Assembly: GCA_035327585.1 (NCBI GenBank)
Contig: DAOLDD010000009.1
Coordinates: 1-64,000 of the forward strand
DNA from: JAMLJG01 sp035327585
GTDB lineage: Bacteria > Verrucomicrobiota > Kiritimatiellia > CAIVKH01
Direction: 5' to 3'
DNA length: 64,000 nucleotides
Shown: positions 34,208 through 41,532 of the stretch, in pieces
Layout: the number at the start of each line of letters is the position of its first letter
Position numbering within the stretch: the stretch's first letter is position 1
Notes under the pieces: model-generated
The model's input: the letters and a program-made list of their open reading frames with translations, nothing else
Told to the model about the DNA's origin: nothing
Databases searched by the model: none
Made by a program: the position numbers and the translations under genes

Positions 34208-35383
34208 ATGAGCGAAAAGACGTGGCCGAAGGTTAGTCGCATCCGTGGCGGATGGCGCGTGGATACCGGGCGAGGGTTGCCCGTCCGCGTCCGCAAGGTC
34301 GTTGCCACGAGGGAAGCTAAGGACGAACTGGTCGAGGCGCTACAAGCGGAACGGAAGGCCCTGCGCTCCACCGCCCGCTTCGAGCGGGGCAACCGCGTGG
34401 TGCAACTGTCGGGGCTGGATGATGCCGCCCGGCGGGACGTGCTGGCCGCGCTGGACGTGCTGGCCGGACGCGGGACTTTGGAATCCGCCGCCCGGTTCTA
34501 CATCCAGCACGCCGCGCCTGCATCGGCCATCCCTTGCGCCGATCTGCTGGACCAATACGTCGAGGCTATCCGCGCCGCGAACCGGAGGCCGCGCACCATA
34601 ACGGACGTGGAGGGCAAGTTGCGGCCCTTCATGGATGCACACGGAAAGACCACGGTTCAATCGATCACGATTCAATCCGTCGAGGGCTGGTTGCGGAAAG
34701 AAGGCAAGGCGCGGAAGTGGGGACCGGCCAGTCGCAACGCATACCGGCGGGCGCTGGTTGGCTTTTTCAACTTCGCTATCCGCCGTGGATTCATGGAGCG
34801 GAACCCGGCCCGCGCGGTCGAGGCCGTCGCGACGGATGAAACCATGCCGGACGTGTTCACCGTCCGCGAGGTCCGCCGTCTGCTGGCCGCTGCGCGCCGC
34901 GAGGATGCCCGGATGCTGCCATACTTCCTCGTTGGTCTGTTCGCTGGATTGCGACCGGAGAATGAGTTGCGGAGTCTTGACTGGCGGGACATCGATCTGG
35001 AAAAGAAAAGCCTGCTGGTGCGGCCCGCGTCCGCGAAAAAGCGGCGGATGCGGTATGTCGATCTATCAGACAACGCTGTCGAATTCCTCCGCCCGTTCGC
35101 CGTCGAGGATGGCGCGTTGTTTTATTCGCGCGTGTCATTCCGTCGAATCGTGGCGACGGCAAAGGTGAACTGGACGCGGGATGTTATGCGCCACACATTC
35201 GCAAGCTATCACCTAGCGCATGGAGAAAACGCCGGGGCGACCGCGCTGCAACTAGGACACCACGGGGACACCGCCGTCCTGTTCGCTCATTATCGAAATC
35301 TAGTCCGTCGCGAGGATGCGGCGCGTTATTGGAACATCCGCCCGATGCAATCGAAGGTCATTCCGCTGCGGGTGTCGGCATGA
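34208..35383 (+). CDS. int: Tyrosine recombinase/integrase
   Basis: The 391-residue protein has an N-terminal arm-binding part (about 1-105), a SAM-like core-binding domain (about 108-205) and a catalytic domain (about 212-380). Catalytic residues: Arg249 (FAGLRPENE), Arg328 and His329 (MRHTFASYHLAHG), His351 (LGHHGD) and nucleophile Tyr362 (HYRNLV). The first residue of the HxxR box is Asp325 instead of His. An AGGGGG-type ribosome site precedes the ATG. It catalyses integration and excision at the tRNA-Lys att sites. It lies next to the partial repeat, not next to the intact tRNA. Confidence 0.95.
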   Translation: MSEKTWPKVSRIRGGWRVDTGRGLPVRVRKVVATREAKDELVEALQAERKALRSTARFERGNRVVQLSGLDDAARRDVLAALDVLAGRGTLESAARFYIQHAAPASAIPCADLLDQYVEAIRAANRRPRTITDVEGKLRPFMDAHGKTTVQSITIQSVEGWLRKEGKARKWGPASRNAYRRALVGFFNFAIRRGFMERNPARAVEAVATDETMPDVFTVREVRRLLAAARREDARMLPYFLVGLFAGLRPENELRSLDWRDIDLEKKSLLVRPASAKKRRMRYVDLSDNAVEFLRPFAVEDGALFYSRVSFRRIVATAKVNWTRDVMRHTFASYHLAHGENAGATALQLGHHGDTAVLFAHYRNLVRREDAARYWNIRPMQSKVIPLRVSA

Positions 35384-35958
35384 ACGCGAAACAGTTTGCC
35401 GCTTACGTTCGCCGCGAACATCGAAAAACCGGGCAACCGGTGACTATGGATTGCACGCCCGATGAAGTACCCGCCGCCGTCGAGTCTGTGAATCACCTGC
35501 TGAACCCGAAAACGCACCCGGCGGAGAAAGTACCCGTGTCGAAACGCACGTCGAAACAGTGGCGTTCGCTGTTTCGCGATCAGTGGAGCGTGACGCGCGG
35601 GAAGAACATAGAACGCCCCGAATTCGTGAGTCTCGTATTCACGCCACCCGGCATGGACCCTCCACGGTATATCGATCCTCCCTCGCGGGCGTTGGAGGCG
35701 TACCGGCGCGAGGTACGCGAGCGTTTCGTCGATAAGCCGCACACACAGCGCGGCGAACAAGTCTTGCAAGGCGCAACAAATGCGGGCGAAGCGAAGCGCG
35801 GGAAATTCAAGGTGATGCCTGCTGATATTCGCAACAAGGTTTCCGAAATTATGAATCGCAATCAAATGAGCCGAACGGAAGCGCGGAGGCGAGCGGGCAG
35901 GGCTTTGGGCGTAAACCTTCGCACCGTTGTAACTCACGATAGACCGCCCGCTAAATAG
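35380..35958 (+). CDS. Element protein of unknown function
   Basis: The 192-residue basic protein starts at the ATG overlapping the int stop. The C-terminal about 50 residues (PADIRNKVSEIMNRNQMSRT then EARRRAGRALGVNLRTV) look like a helix-turn-helix and may bind DNA. The middle contains VFTPPGMDPPRYIDPPSRAL, which is Pro-rich. No known family is recognised. Being coupled to int, it could help control integration or act as a repressor. Confidence 0.6.
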   Translation: MNAKQFAAYVRREHRKTGQPVTMDCTPDEVPAAVESVNHLLNPKTHPAEKVPVSKRTSKQWRSLFRDQWSVTRGKNIERPEFVSLVFTPPGMDPPRYIDPPSRALEAYRREVRERFVDKPHTQRGEQVLQGATNAGEAKRGKFKVMPADIRNKVSEIMNRNQMSRTEARRRAGRALGVNLRTVVTHDRPPAK

Positions 35959-35981
35959 TCGCGCAGCATCCCGCCATTTTT

Positions 35982-35996
35982 CACCGGCACCCGGTG
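35982..35996 (+). terminator. Short hairpin after the second element gene
   Basis: CACCGG / CCGGTG with a 3-nt loop is followed by TTTG. It lies 23 bp after the stop of the 192-residue protein gene and may separate an int unit from a replication unit. Confidence 0.35.
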
Positions 35997-36054
35997 TTTG
36001 CTCATCCGTATCGCGCAAGGCCTAGACCGGGCCAGCGCATACAGGAGAGCAACC

Positions 36055-36273
36055 GTGGCAACGATAGAAGCAAAACCAAAGCCGGAAACAATTCGAGGCG
36101 TCGAGATATTGCTGGCCGCTGACGTAGACGTGCCGACCCGCGTCGCGGATGCGATTAGCGATGTCCTGCGCGGGCGTGCGCGCTTCGTAGAGCGTACCCG
36201 CCGCCGTGACAAAACGGTTATTCAGCGCGCGCTGGACGTTCGCGCGCAACGCATCCTAGAGGGCGTCAAGTGA
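36055..36273 (+). CDS. Small element protein, unknown
   Basis: The 72-residue protein uses the GTG at 36055, preceded by AGGAG at 36043-36047. It overlaps the next gene by GTGA. It reads as an acidic beta part (ETIRGVEILLAADVDVPTRV) followed by basic helices (RTRRRDKTVIQRALDVRAQR). No family is recognised. The spacing and overlap support a real gene that starts the replication operon. Confidence 0.6.
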   Translation: MATIEAKPKPETIRGVEILLAADVDVPTRVADAISDVLRGRARFVERTRRRDKTVIQRALDVRAQRILEGVK

Positions 36274-36467
36274 ACGCCCTGTACTTGTCGGTCGCGCAAG
36301 TCGAGGAATTTTACGGCATCGGCCCGCGACTGCTCCGGGCCATCCGGGAACGCCGTCTCGTTCGTTTCGTCCGGGCCGGGCATCGCACGGTCTTGGTTCA
36401 TCGTGAATCGCTCGAAAAGTATTTGAGGGCGCGCACGTCGCCCGCGATTGGCGAGGCTCGCCAGTGA
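36270..36467 (+). CDS. AlpA/excisionase-like helix-turn-helix protein
   Basis: The 65-residue protein has a MerR-like winged helix: LSVAQVEEFYGIGPRLLRAI near residue 6 and a wing with VRAGHRTVLVHRESLEKYL. This is the usual form of small excisionases (Xis/AlpA) and of plasmid/phage regulators. GTG start overlapping the previous stop; it overlaps the primase gene by ATGA or a similar 4-bp join. It probably directs excision or turns on replication genes. Confidence 0.78.
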   Translation: MNALYLSVAQVEEFYGIGPRLLRAIRERRLVRFVRAGHRTVLVHRESLEKYLRARTSPAIGEARQ

Positions 36468-38272
36468 GCGCCGCCGCCGATCTAGCCGCCGCGTTGAACG
36501 CGAAGCGCACCCCGAGCGGATGGCGGGCGCTATGTCCGGCCCACGACGACCATGCGCCGAGCCTAGACATAGCCGAGGGCGACGGTGGCCGGGCGCTTGT
36601 CGTCTGCCGCGCCGGTTGCACACAAGCCGATGTTGTCGGCGCGCTGAAGGCTCGCGGATTATGGCCGCAATGCGAACGCACCGCACCCGCCGCGCGGCGC
36701 ATCGTGAAAGCATACCCGTACCACGATGCAGACGGAAAACTGCTTTTCGAGGTTGTGCGTTTCGACCCTAAAGACTTCCGCCAACGTCGCCCCGACCCGA
36801 CCGCGCCGGATGGATGGTCATGGAAACTGGGCGACTGTCAGCGTGTCTTGTATCGCCTGCCGGAGGTGCGCGCCGCCGTTGCCAATGGTGAGACGGTGTT
36901 TGTTGTCGAGGGCGAACGCGATGCCGACGCGCTCGCGGCGCTGGGCCTGTGCTCCACCTGCAACGCTGGGGGCGCTGGAAAGTGGAAGCCGGAATACACC
37001 GCCACCTTGCACGGTGCGCACGTTGTCATTATCCCCGACCGGGACGAACCGGGGCGCAAACATGCCGCGCTGGTTCAACGCGAATTGGCGGGCGAGGCCG
37101 CATCGGTGCGCGTTGTTGAACTTCCCGACCGTGACGGCCAGCGCGTGAAGGATGCCGCCGACTTTGTGAGCGCCGGGGGCAGTCTTTCGGAACTGCTCGC
37201 CATCGTTGAAGCCGAGCCGGAGGAAAGCAAGCCGCGCCTCACCAGCATGTCGGCATCGGCCCTGTATGACCTGGATATGCCCGAGCCGGTCTGGATTGTG
37301 CCGGGACTGCTCACACAGGGCGCGACCTTGCTTTGCTCCAAGCCCAAAGTGGGCAAGTCATGGATGGCGCTGCAACTCGCCTGCGCGGTTGCCGATGGCG
37401 GGTTGTTCCTGTCGAAGTACCGCTGTCCGAAACACGACGCCTTGTATCTGGCATTGGAGGACACCCCGCGCCGGTTGAAGGACCGTCTCGCCCGCATGCT
37501 ACACGGTCAGCGCCCGCCCGCTGGCCTTCACCTTGTGACGGATGCGCCGAGGATGCCTAGCGGTCTTGAATTGTTGGAGCGCGAACTGGACGCCGCGCCG
37601 GGTGTCCGTCTCGTTATTGTTGACACCCTGCAACGCTTCCGCCCTCCGTCAGGTTTCCGGTCAGGCGCTTACGAAGGCGACTATGATGCGTTGACCCCGC
37701 TTAAGCGCATGGCCGACACGCGCGGGATGGCGCTTCTCATAGTCCACCACGTCCGCAAGGCCGGTGCGGATGATGTTTTCGACACCGTAAGCGGCACCAA
37801 CGGGTTGACCGGCGCTGTCGATTCAACCTTCATCCTGAACCGCAACCGCGCCGAGCGTGAGGGCAAGCTACACGGAACGGGGCGCGACTTGGAGGACGTG
37901 GAACTCCCGTTGCGGTTCGCATCGGATGGAAACTGGTCCGCCGTGGAGGGCGCTAACGCACTCCCCGACGCACAAGCCGAGGTTGCGCGTGTGCTACAGG
38001 AGGCGGGGCGACCGCTGCCCATAGCCGAGGTTGCCGAACGTGTAGGCAAGCAATACGACGCGACAAAGAAACTGTTGGAGCGTATGCGAGAGGCTGGACG
38101 GGCTGCTAAAGAGAGGGGTGGGTATGTCTACACACACTCCCTCCCTTCCCTAGTGTCCCCCGTGTCCCTAGTGTCCCCGATGTCCCCGGTGTCCCCGGTG
38201 TCCCGAAACGGGGACAAAAGGGACATAGGGGACATAGGGATACACCCCCGCACCGTGGAGGTGGAGTTGTGA
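36464..38272 (+). CDS. Primase-helicase fusion (CHC2-type zinc, Toprim, RepA-like AAA)
   Basis: The 602-residue protein has a zinc-binding module (Cys24, His27, Cys48, Cys52). A Toprim domain follows (VFVVEGERDADALAALGL, then VVIIPDRDEPGRKHA, about residues 144-205). The RecA-like helicase/ATPase has Walker A SKPKVGKS (292-299) and Walker B LVIVDT (Asp387). A winged helix (about 505-560) comes before a Ser/Pro/Val-repeat tail encoded by 9-bp iterons. It is the replication initiator of the element, combining origin recognition, priming and unwinding, as in RepA/P4-alpha-type proteins. GTGA overlap with the next gene. Confidence 0.9.
   Translation: MSAAADLAAALNAKRTPSGWRALCPAHDDHAPSLDIAEGDGGRALVVCRAGCTQADVVGALKARGLWPQCERTAPAARRIVKAYPYHDADGKLLFEVVRFDPKDFRQRRPDPTAPDGWSWKLGDCQRVLYRLPEVRAAVANGETVFVVEGERDADALAALGLCSTCNAGGAGKWKPEYTATLHGAHVVIIPDRDEPGRKHAALVQRELAGEAASVRVVELPDRDGQRVKDAADFVSAGGSLSELLAIVEAEPEESKPRLTSMSASALYDLDMPEPVWIVPGLLTQGATLLCSKPKVGKSWMALQLACAVADGGLFLSKYRCPKHDALYLALEDTPRRLKDRLARMLHGQRPPAGLHLVTDAPRMPSGLELLERELDAAPGVRLVIVDTLQRFRPPSGFRSGAYEGDYDALTPLKRMADTRGMALLIVHHVRKAGADDVFDTVSGTNGLTGAVDSTFILNRNRAEREGKLHGTGRDLEDVELPLRFASDGNWSAVEGANALPDAQAEVARVLQEAGRPLPIAEVAERVGKQYDATKKLLERMREAGRAAKERGGYVYTHSLPSLVSPVSLVSPMSPVSPVSRNGDKRDIGDIGIHPRTVEVEL
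38153..38236 (+). repeat. 9-bp iterons inside the primase gene (origin candidate)
   Basis: Six tandem 9-bp units of the form GTGTCCCCG start at 38153, 38162, 38171, 38180, 38189 and 38198. After 4 bp three units in opposite direction (GGGACANNN) start at 38211, 38220 and 38229, also every 9 bp. The array is in frame and encodes the tail 'VSPVSLVSPMSPVSPVS' and then 'GDKRDIGDIG'. Direct plus inverted iterons beside a replication gene fit an origin or an autoregulatory site. Confidence 0.8.
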
Positions 38273-38652
38273 ACCCTCACAAGCTGCTGGACTTCATCAG
38301 GGGCGAGGGCGCGGACATTGTATGCGATGGCGAGGCTGTCCGTCTCACTGGTGAGCCTACCGTGTTGACGCCTGAACTCATAGCCGCTGTCCGTCCACAC
38401 AAAGCGGCGCTTGCCGATCTGCTGCGCTCGTTGCCCGTGTTCACCCGCGCGGAGGAAATCGCGCTCGTTGACTGGTATTGCAACGCACCCCGCGCGCAAC
38501 GCCTCGTTATGCACCGGGCGGGCAACGCACTCCACGCGGCGGGATGGCCGCGACGGGAAGCCGATCTGACCGCGATGAAAGAACATCGGGCAACGAAACC
38601 AATTTCGGCGCACGAAGCGCCGGAAAAAACAAACACGAGGAACAGACAATGA
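38269..38652 (+). CDS. TubC-N-like docking domain protein
   Basis: The 127-residue protein opens with an N-terminal module of about 55 residues (LLDFIRGEGADIVCDGEAVR, then LTPELIAAVRPHKAALADLL) like the TubC N-terminal docking domain found in NRPS proteins and in many phage/plasmid replication loci. The rest is helical and basic (CNAPRAQRLVMHRAGNALHA). GTG start coupled to the primase gene. A likely role is docking to the primase-helicase, as a loader or adaptor; this is inference. Confidence 0.62.
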   Translation: MNPHKLLDFIRGEGADIVCDGEAVRLTGEPTVLTPELIAAVRPHKAALADLLRSLPVFTRAEEIALVDWYCNAPRAQRLVMHRAGNALHAAGWPRREADLTAMKEHRATKPISAHEAPEKTNTRNRQ

Positions 38653-39140
38653 CCGAGCAAATGACGACCGAACAAATCGACAAGGAACTCGAAACGCTGC
38701 GCAGTGAGGCCGATGTTTTGACCGGCGAACTCGCCGCAATCGAAGCATCCGGGGCGACGGACAACGCCACCGCCGCGAAGCACGCCAAGCTGCGCGCGCA
38801 GCGTGACCTCAAATCGCAGCGCATCGCGGCGCTTGAACGGGACCACCGCCCGCGCGCCGCGCTGGTCGATCTGCACGCTGCTTGTCTACGCGCCGAACTG
38901 GAAGCCGCCCGCGCTGCGCGCGCGGTGGACGATGCGATTGAGGGCGTCCGACCGGCCATTCGCGAACTGATTATCGACTTCGAGCAGTCAGAGACAATTG
39001 AGAAAACCCGAGCGGTTTCCGATGCCCGGACCCGCGCGGTTGCCGCGACCACCGCATTGAGGAATTCAATCCGCGCCCGGTCCGACCATTCAAACAAATA
39101 CGGCTTGCAGGCCGTTCTTAAATCTTTGGAGGCCGCATGA
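38649..39140 (+). CDS. Coiled-coil element protein
   Basis: The 163-residue protein starts at the ATG overlapping the upstream stop; longer in-frame forms run into that gene. It is almost wholly helical with heptad-like Leu/Ala spacing (TTEQIDKELETLRSEADVLT, then AKLRAQRDLKSQRIAALERD). No family is recognised. Coupled by ATGA to the next gene, which is also coiled-coil, so the two may form a hetero-oligomer. Confidence 0.6.
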   Translation: MTEQMTTEQIDKELETLRSEADVLTGELAAIEASGATDNATAAKHAKLRAQRDLKSQRIAALERDHRPRAALVDLHAACLRAELEAARAARAVDDAIEGVRPAIRELIIDFEQSETIEKTRAVSDARTRAVAATTALRNSIRARSDHSNKYGLQAVLKSLEAA

Positions 39141-39604
39141 GTCCGCGCACCCTTACGGAATCAGAATTCCGCCGGAGGATAGACGCCACCCTTGCCACCC
39201 TCCGCCGGAAGATAGCAGAGCCACGCGCGAAGCCGGACCCGAACCGCCAGCCTAGCGCGCTGGCGTATCTCCAAGACCAAGAGCGCGTCTGCCGTGAGCA
39301 TATCGCGAGCATAATCGCGGAACGCGCGGTAACGGCGGACGCATGGGCGGGGCTTCGCGATGCGGAGATGCTGCACGCACAAAAGCGGCGCGCGGAACTG
39401 AAGGTCGAGATGGACGAACAATCCGCACTAATCGCGGAGCGCAAGGGGCACTACCGCACGCATAGCGATGCTTTGCTTGCTCACCTGCGGGAGGAGTTGC
39501 GCGCCATCGAGGCGAACGACATGGAGCCGCGCTACGCCACGCCGATCAAGGCATTGATTCTGCGGGCGCAACGGGACCGCGAGCACGTACTGGGGGAAGC
39601 CTGA
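39137..39604 (+). CDS. Coiled-coil element protein
   Basis: The 155-residue protein is helical and charged (EFRRRIDATLATLRRKIAEP, then MLHAQKRRAELKVEMDEQSA). No catalytic or DNA-binding motif is seen. It is the last gene of the element's operon. Its partner is probably the preceding coiled-coil protein. Together they occupy the place where satellites often carry capsid- or host-interaction genes, but nothing in the sequence shows that role. Confidence 0.58.
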   Translation: MSPRTLTESEFRRRIDATLATLRRKIAEPRAKPDPNRQPSALAYLQDQERVCREHIASIIAERAVTADAWAGLRDAEMLHAQKRRAELKVEMDEQSALIAERKGHYRTHSDALLAHLREELRAIEANDMEPRYATPIKALILRAQRDREHVLGEA

Positions 39605-39892
39605 CATCGGGCTGGCTCGCGAGCGTAATCCTCAAAGTCGCGCCGTCCGGCTTCGCGAGCAGACGGCACATTCCCAACTGGTGAAATCTCCGGTTTGTAC
39701 ACACTAACACGGTGGGGCAGGGTAATAAAGTAGGCCGCCTATCGGGTCCTTTCCGGTCTATTTTCGCAAAGTCTCCCCAACTGGCGACCTCACAACAATA
39801 TACTAAGTAACGAGAATCGATTATCAATAAGCCGCGCCCGGTTTGATGGCGTTGACAATCCGTTGACAAATTGAGGCCCTACGCGCGCGGAG

Positions 39893-39912
39893 TTGTGGCA
39901 AGATTGTGGCAA
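39893..39912 (-). other. Inverted integrase arm-type site pair
   Basis: TTGTGGCAA at 39893-39901 and 39904-39912, spaced 11 bp; this is the complement of TTGCCACAA. It faces the direct pair 57 bp further right. Confidence 0.65.
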
Positions 39913-39968
39913 TGATGAACACCCGTTCACTACGCCCGCAACCGCATGGATATTGAGGCCCGGAATGA

Positions 39969-39988
39969 TTGCCACAAATTTGCCACAA
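39969..39988 (+). other. Right integrase arm-type site pair
   Basis: TTGCCACAA at 39969-39977 and 39980-39988, identical over 20 bp to the left pair at 34152-34171. Confidence 0.7.
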
Positions 39989-40095
39989 ATTAGACCCCTA
40001 AAATGGGGTGTTATGGGTAGTTATGGAAAAGCACGGATGCGAAAACCGGGAGAGCGAAAAACCGCGAAAACGCTAGGAAAACAAGGGTTTTTTGA

Positions 40096-40171
<76 letters not shown>

Positions 40172-40254
40172 GCCCGTGGAGTTGCGAGGTATAGCGAAGC
40201 GCATCGCCGTTTGACAAGTCCCGATTGCCGCGGCTACGGTTTCCCTTTCGACAC

Positions 40255-40335
40255 GCTCCCGTGGTGGAATGGCAGACACGCAGGATTTAGGTTCCTGTGC
40301 CTCACGGCGTGGGGGTTCAAGTCCCTCCGGGAGCA
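40255..40335 (+). tRNA. tRNA-Leu (anticodon UAG)
   Basis: An 81-nt type II tRNA without encoded CCA. The acceptor is GCTCCCG/CGGGAGC with discriminator A. The anticodon stem CAGGA/TCCTG holds loop TTTAGGT with anticodon TAG. The long variable arm (CCTCACGGCGTGG) fits leucine. Confidence 0.95.
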
Positions 40336-40358
40336 TTCCCCGTTGTCCGCCTGCCGCG

Positions 40359-40913
40359 TCAGCGCGCTTGCCCGGTGATGCGGGATTGGAAGTCCTTGTA
40401 GTCGGTGCGGGGGTCGAGCCAGATCCCGAAATAGGCGGACGCGAAGTCGGCGCCGGGGATCACGCCGAGTACGGCTCCATTCAATGCAAGTTCGCTGCCG
40501 TGGCCCGGCACGTAGGTCAGGGTGTAGCGGTCGCCCGCCTTCACATCCCGATACCAACTGTTGATCTCGTCGAGGCGCGGTTGCAGCGCGGCGAGCGTCT
40601 CTGCGGACACCTGCCGTTTCAACGCATCGTCGCCCGCGGAAATCAGGTCGGCGGCGCTGATGGTGCGGAGGTAGTTGATCTCAAGCCGCTTCGGTACGTC
40701 GCCCAGCACCTCGGACGTTGCGGCGTCCTCCCCGACGTGGAGGGCGGCCCAGTAGACGCGGAAGATGTAGCCGACCCGCAGGAGGGCCTCGCCGCGCAGG
40801 GTCATCCGCGCGCCGTGCACGTCCACCACGGACGGATACGATGGCTTGGCGGACGCCTCCGCGCGCCCGTACGACAGCGCAAAAATCGCAATCAGCATCA
40901 GAATTTTCTTCAT
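40359..40913 (-). CDS. Exported chalcone-isomerase-like protein
   Basis: The 184-residue protein has a signal peptide (MKKILMLIAIFALSYGRAEA). The bacterial chalcone-isomerase fold pattern is clear: TLRGEALLRVGYIFRVYWAA, then RLEINYLRTISAADLISAGD, KAGDRYTLTYVPG, and PGADFASAYFGIWL at the end. Bacterial members of this family (Chalcone_3) are periplasmic or secreted and of unknown role; true flavonoid isomerisation is unlikely. It stands alone beside tRNA-Leu. Confidence 0.85.
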   Translation of the reverse strand: MKKILMLIAIFALSYGRAEASAKPSYPSVVDVHGARMTLRGEALLRVGYIFRVYWAALHVGEDAATSEVLGDVPKRLEINYLRTISAADLISAGDDALKRQVSAETLAALQPRLDEINSWYRDVKAGDRYTLTYVPGHGSELALNGAVLGVIPGADFASAYFGIWLDPRTDYKDFQSRITGQAR

Positions 40914-41019
40914 GAACGCTAATCGTGCGGCGGCAACAAATCCTTACAGTCCCGTGTGAAGCGGTTGACTCCCCCGCCTGAAACCGTAAGCTGTCGGCTT
41001 TTACGGGAGAACCGCACAC

Positions 41020-41478
41020 GTGGCAACCGCACCTAAAACCATGAATACGTGGCCGTGGCAGGGCCTCGGGCCCCAACCGCCGCAACGCAAGCCGATGCCG
41101 ATGCGCGTCAAGGCGACGATCCAAGCCGTGGCAATGACGTTGGTCGGCTACATCATCTATCGGGTCTTCGACCACTTGATCGGTCCCGCCATTGTCTGGA
41201 CGCTGGCCGGCCTGGTGTTCATCGGCGGCTGGTTCGTCCCGCCCATCTTCCACGGCTTCGAGAAATTCGGCGCAAAACTCGCCTACTGGGTTTCGGCAGG
41301 GCTCACCTGGGGGCTGCTGGTGCCTTTCTTCTATATCACGTTCACCTTTGGACGCCTCGTGTTGCTGCTCAAGAAAGCGGATCCGATGGACCGTTCGTTC
41401 CCGGATTTGGACCGCACGAGCTTCTGGACCCCGCGCCCGCCCGTGCCGAGCATGGACCAGTACCGGAAGCAGCATTGA
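41020..41478 (+). CDS. SxtJ-like membrane protein
   Basis: The 152-residue protein starts with GTG at 41020 after an ACGGGAGA ribosome site; an ATG at 41041 is an alternative. Three hydrophobic segments (about residues 33-50, 57-75 and 90-112) are followed by a soluble tail (DRTSFWTPRPPVPSMDQYRK). Such small proteins are regularly found just before NodU/SxtI-type carbamoyltransferase genes, as here, 54 bp away. It may anchor or assist the enzyme. Confidence 0.7.
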   Translation: MATAPKTMNTWPWQGLGPQPPQRKPMPMRVKATIQAVAMTLVGYIIYRVFDHLIGPAIVWTLAGLVFIGGWFVPPIFHGFEKFGAKLAYWVSAGLTWGLLVPFFYITFTFGRLVLLLKKADPMDRSFPDLDRTSFWTPRPPVPSMDQYRKQH

Positions 41479-41481
41479 AGA

Positions 41482-41515
41482 AATGACGAATGACGAATTC
41501 GGAATGACGAATGAC
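41482..41515. repeat. Direct repeats AATGACGAATGAC in a gene spacer
   Basis: Two 13-bp copies (41482-41494 and 41503-41515) are 21 bp apart around GAATTC. They lie between the SxtJ-like gene and the carbamoyltransferase gene and are built of ATGACGA units. Confidence 0.7.
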
Positions 41516-41532
41516 CGGATGGATGTGAACGC

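Larger units (their letters stand above)
39605..40095. other. Non-coding right end of the element
   Basis: About 490 bp without a credible gene. It holds an inverted arm-site pair (39893-39912), a direct arm-site pair (39969-39988) and a TTGACAA pair (39852-39869). A short AT-rich stretch lies near 39790-39830. ORFs across the tRNA at its right edge are rejected. Confidence 0.7.

Noticed and set aside
38153..38236. CRISPR array
   Set aside because: Units are only 9 bp without unique spacers; no cas gene is present anywhere in the window.
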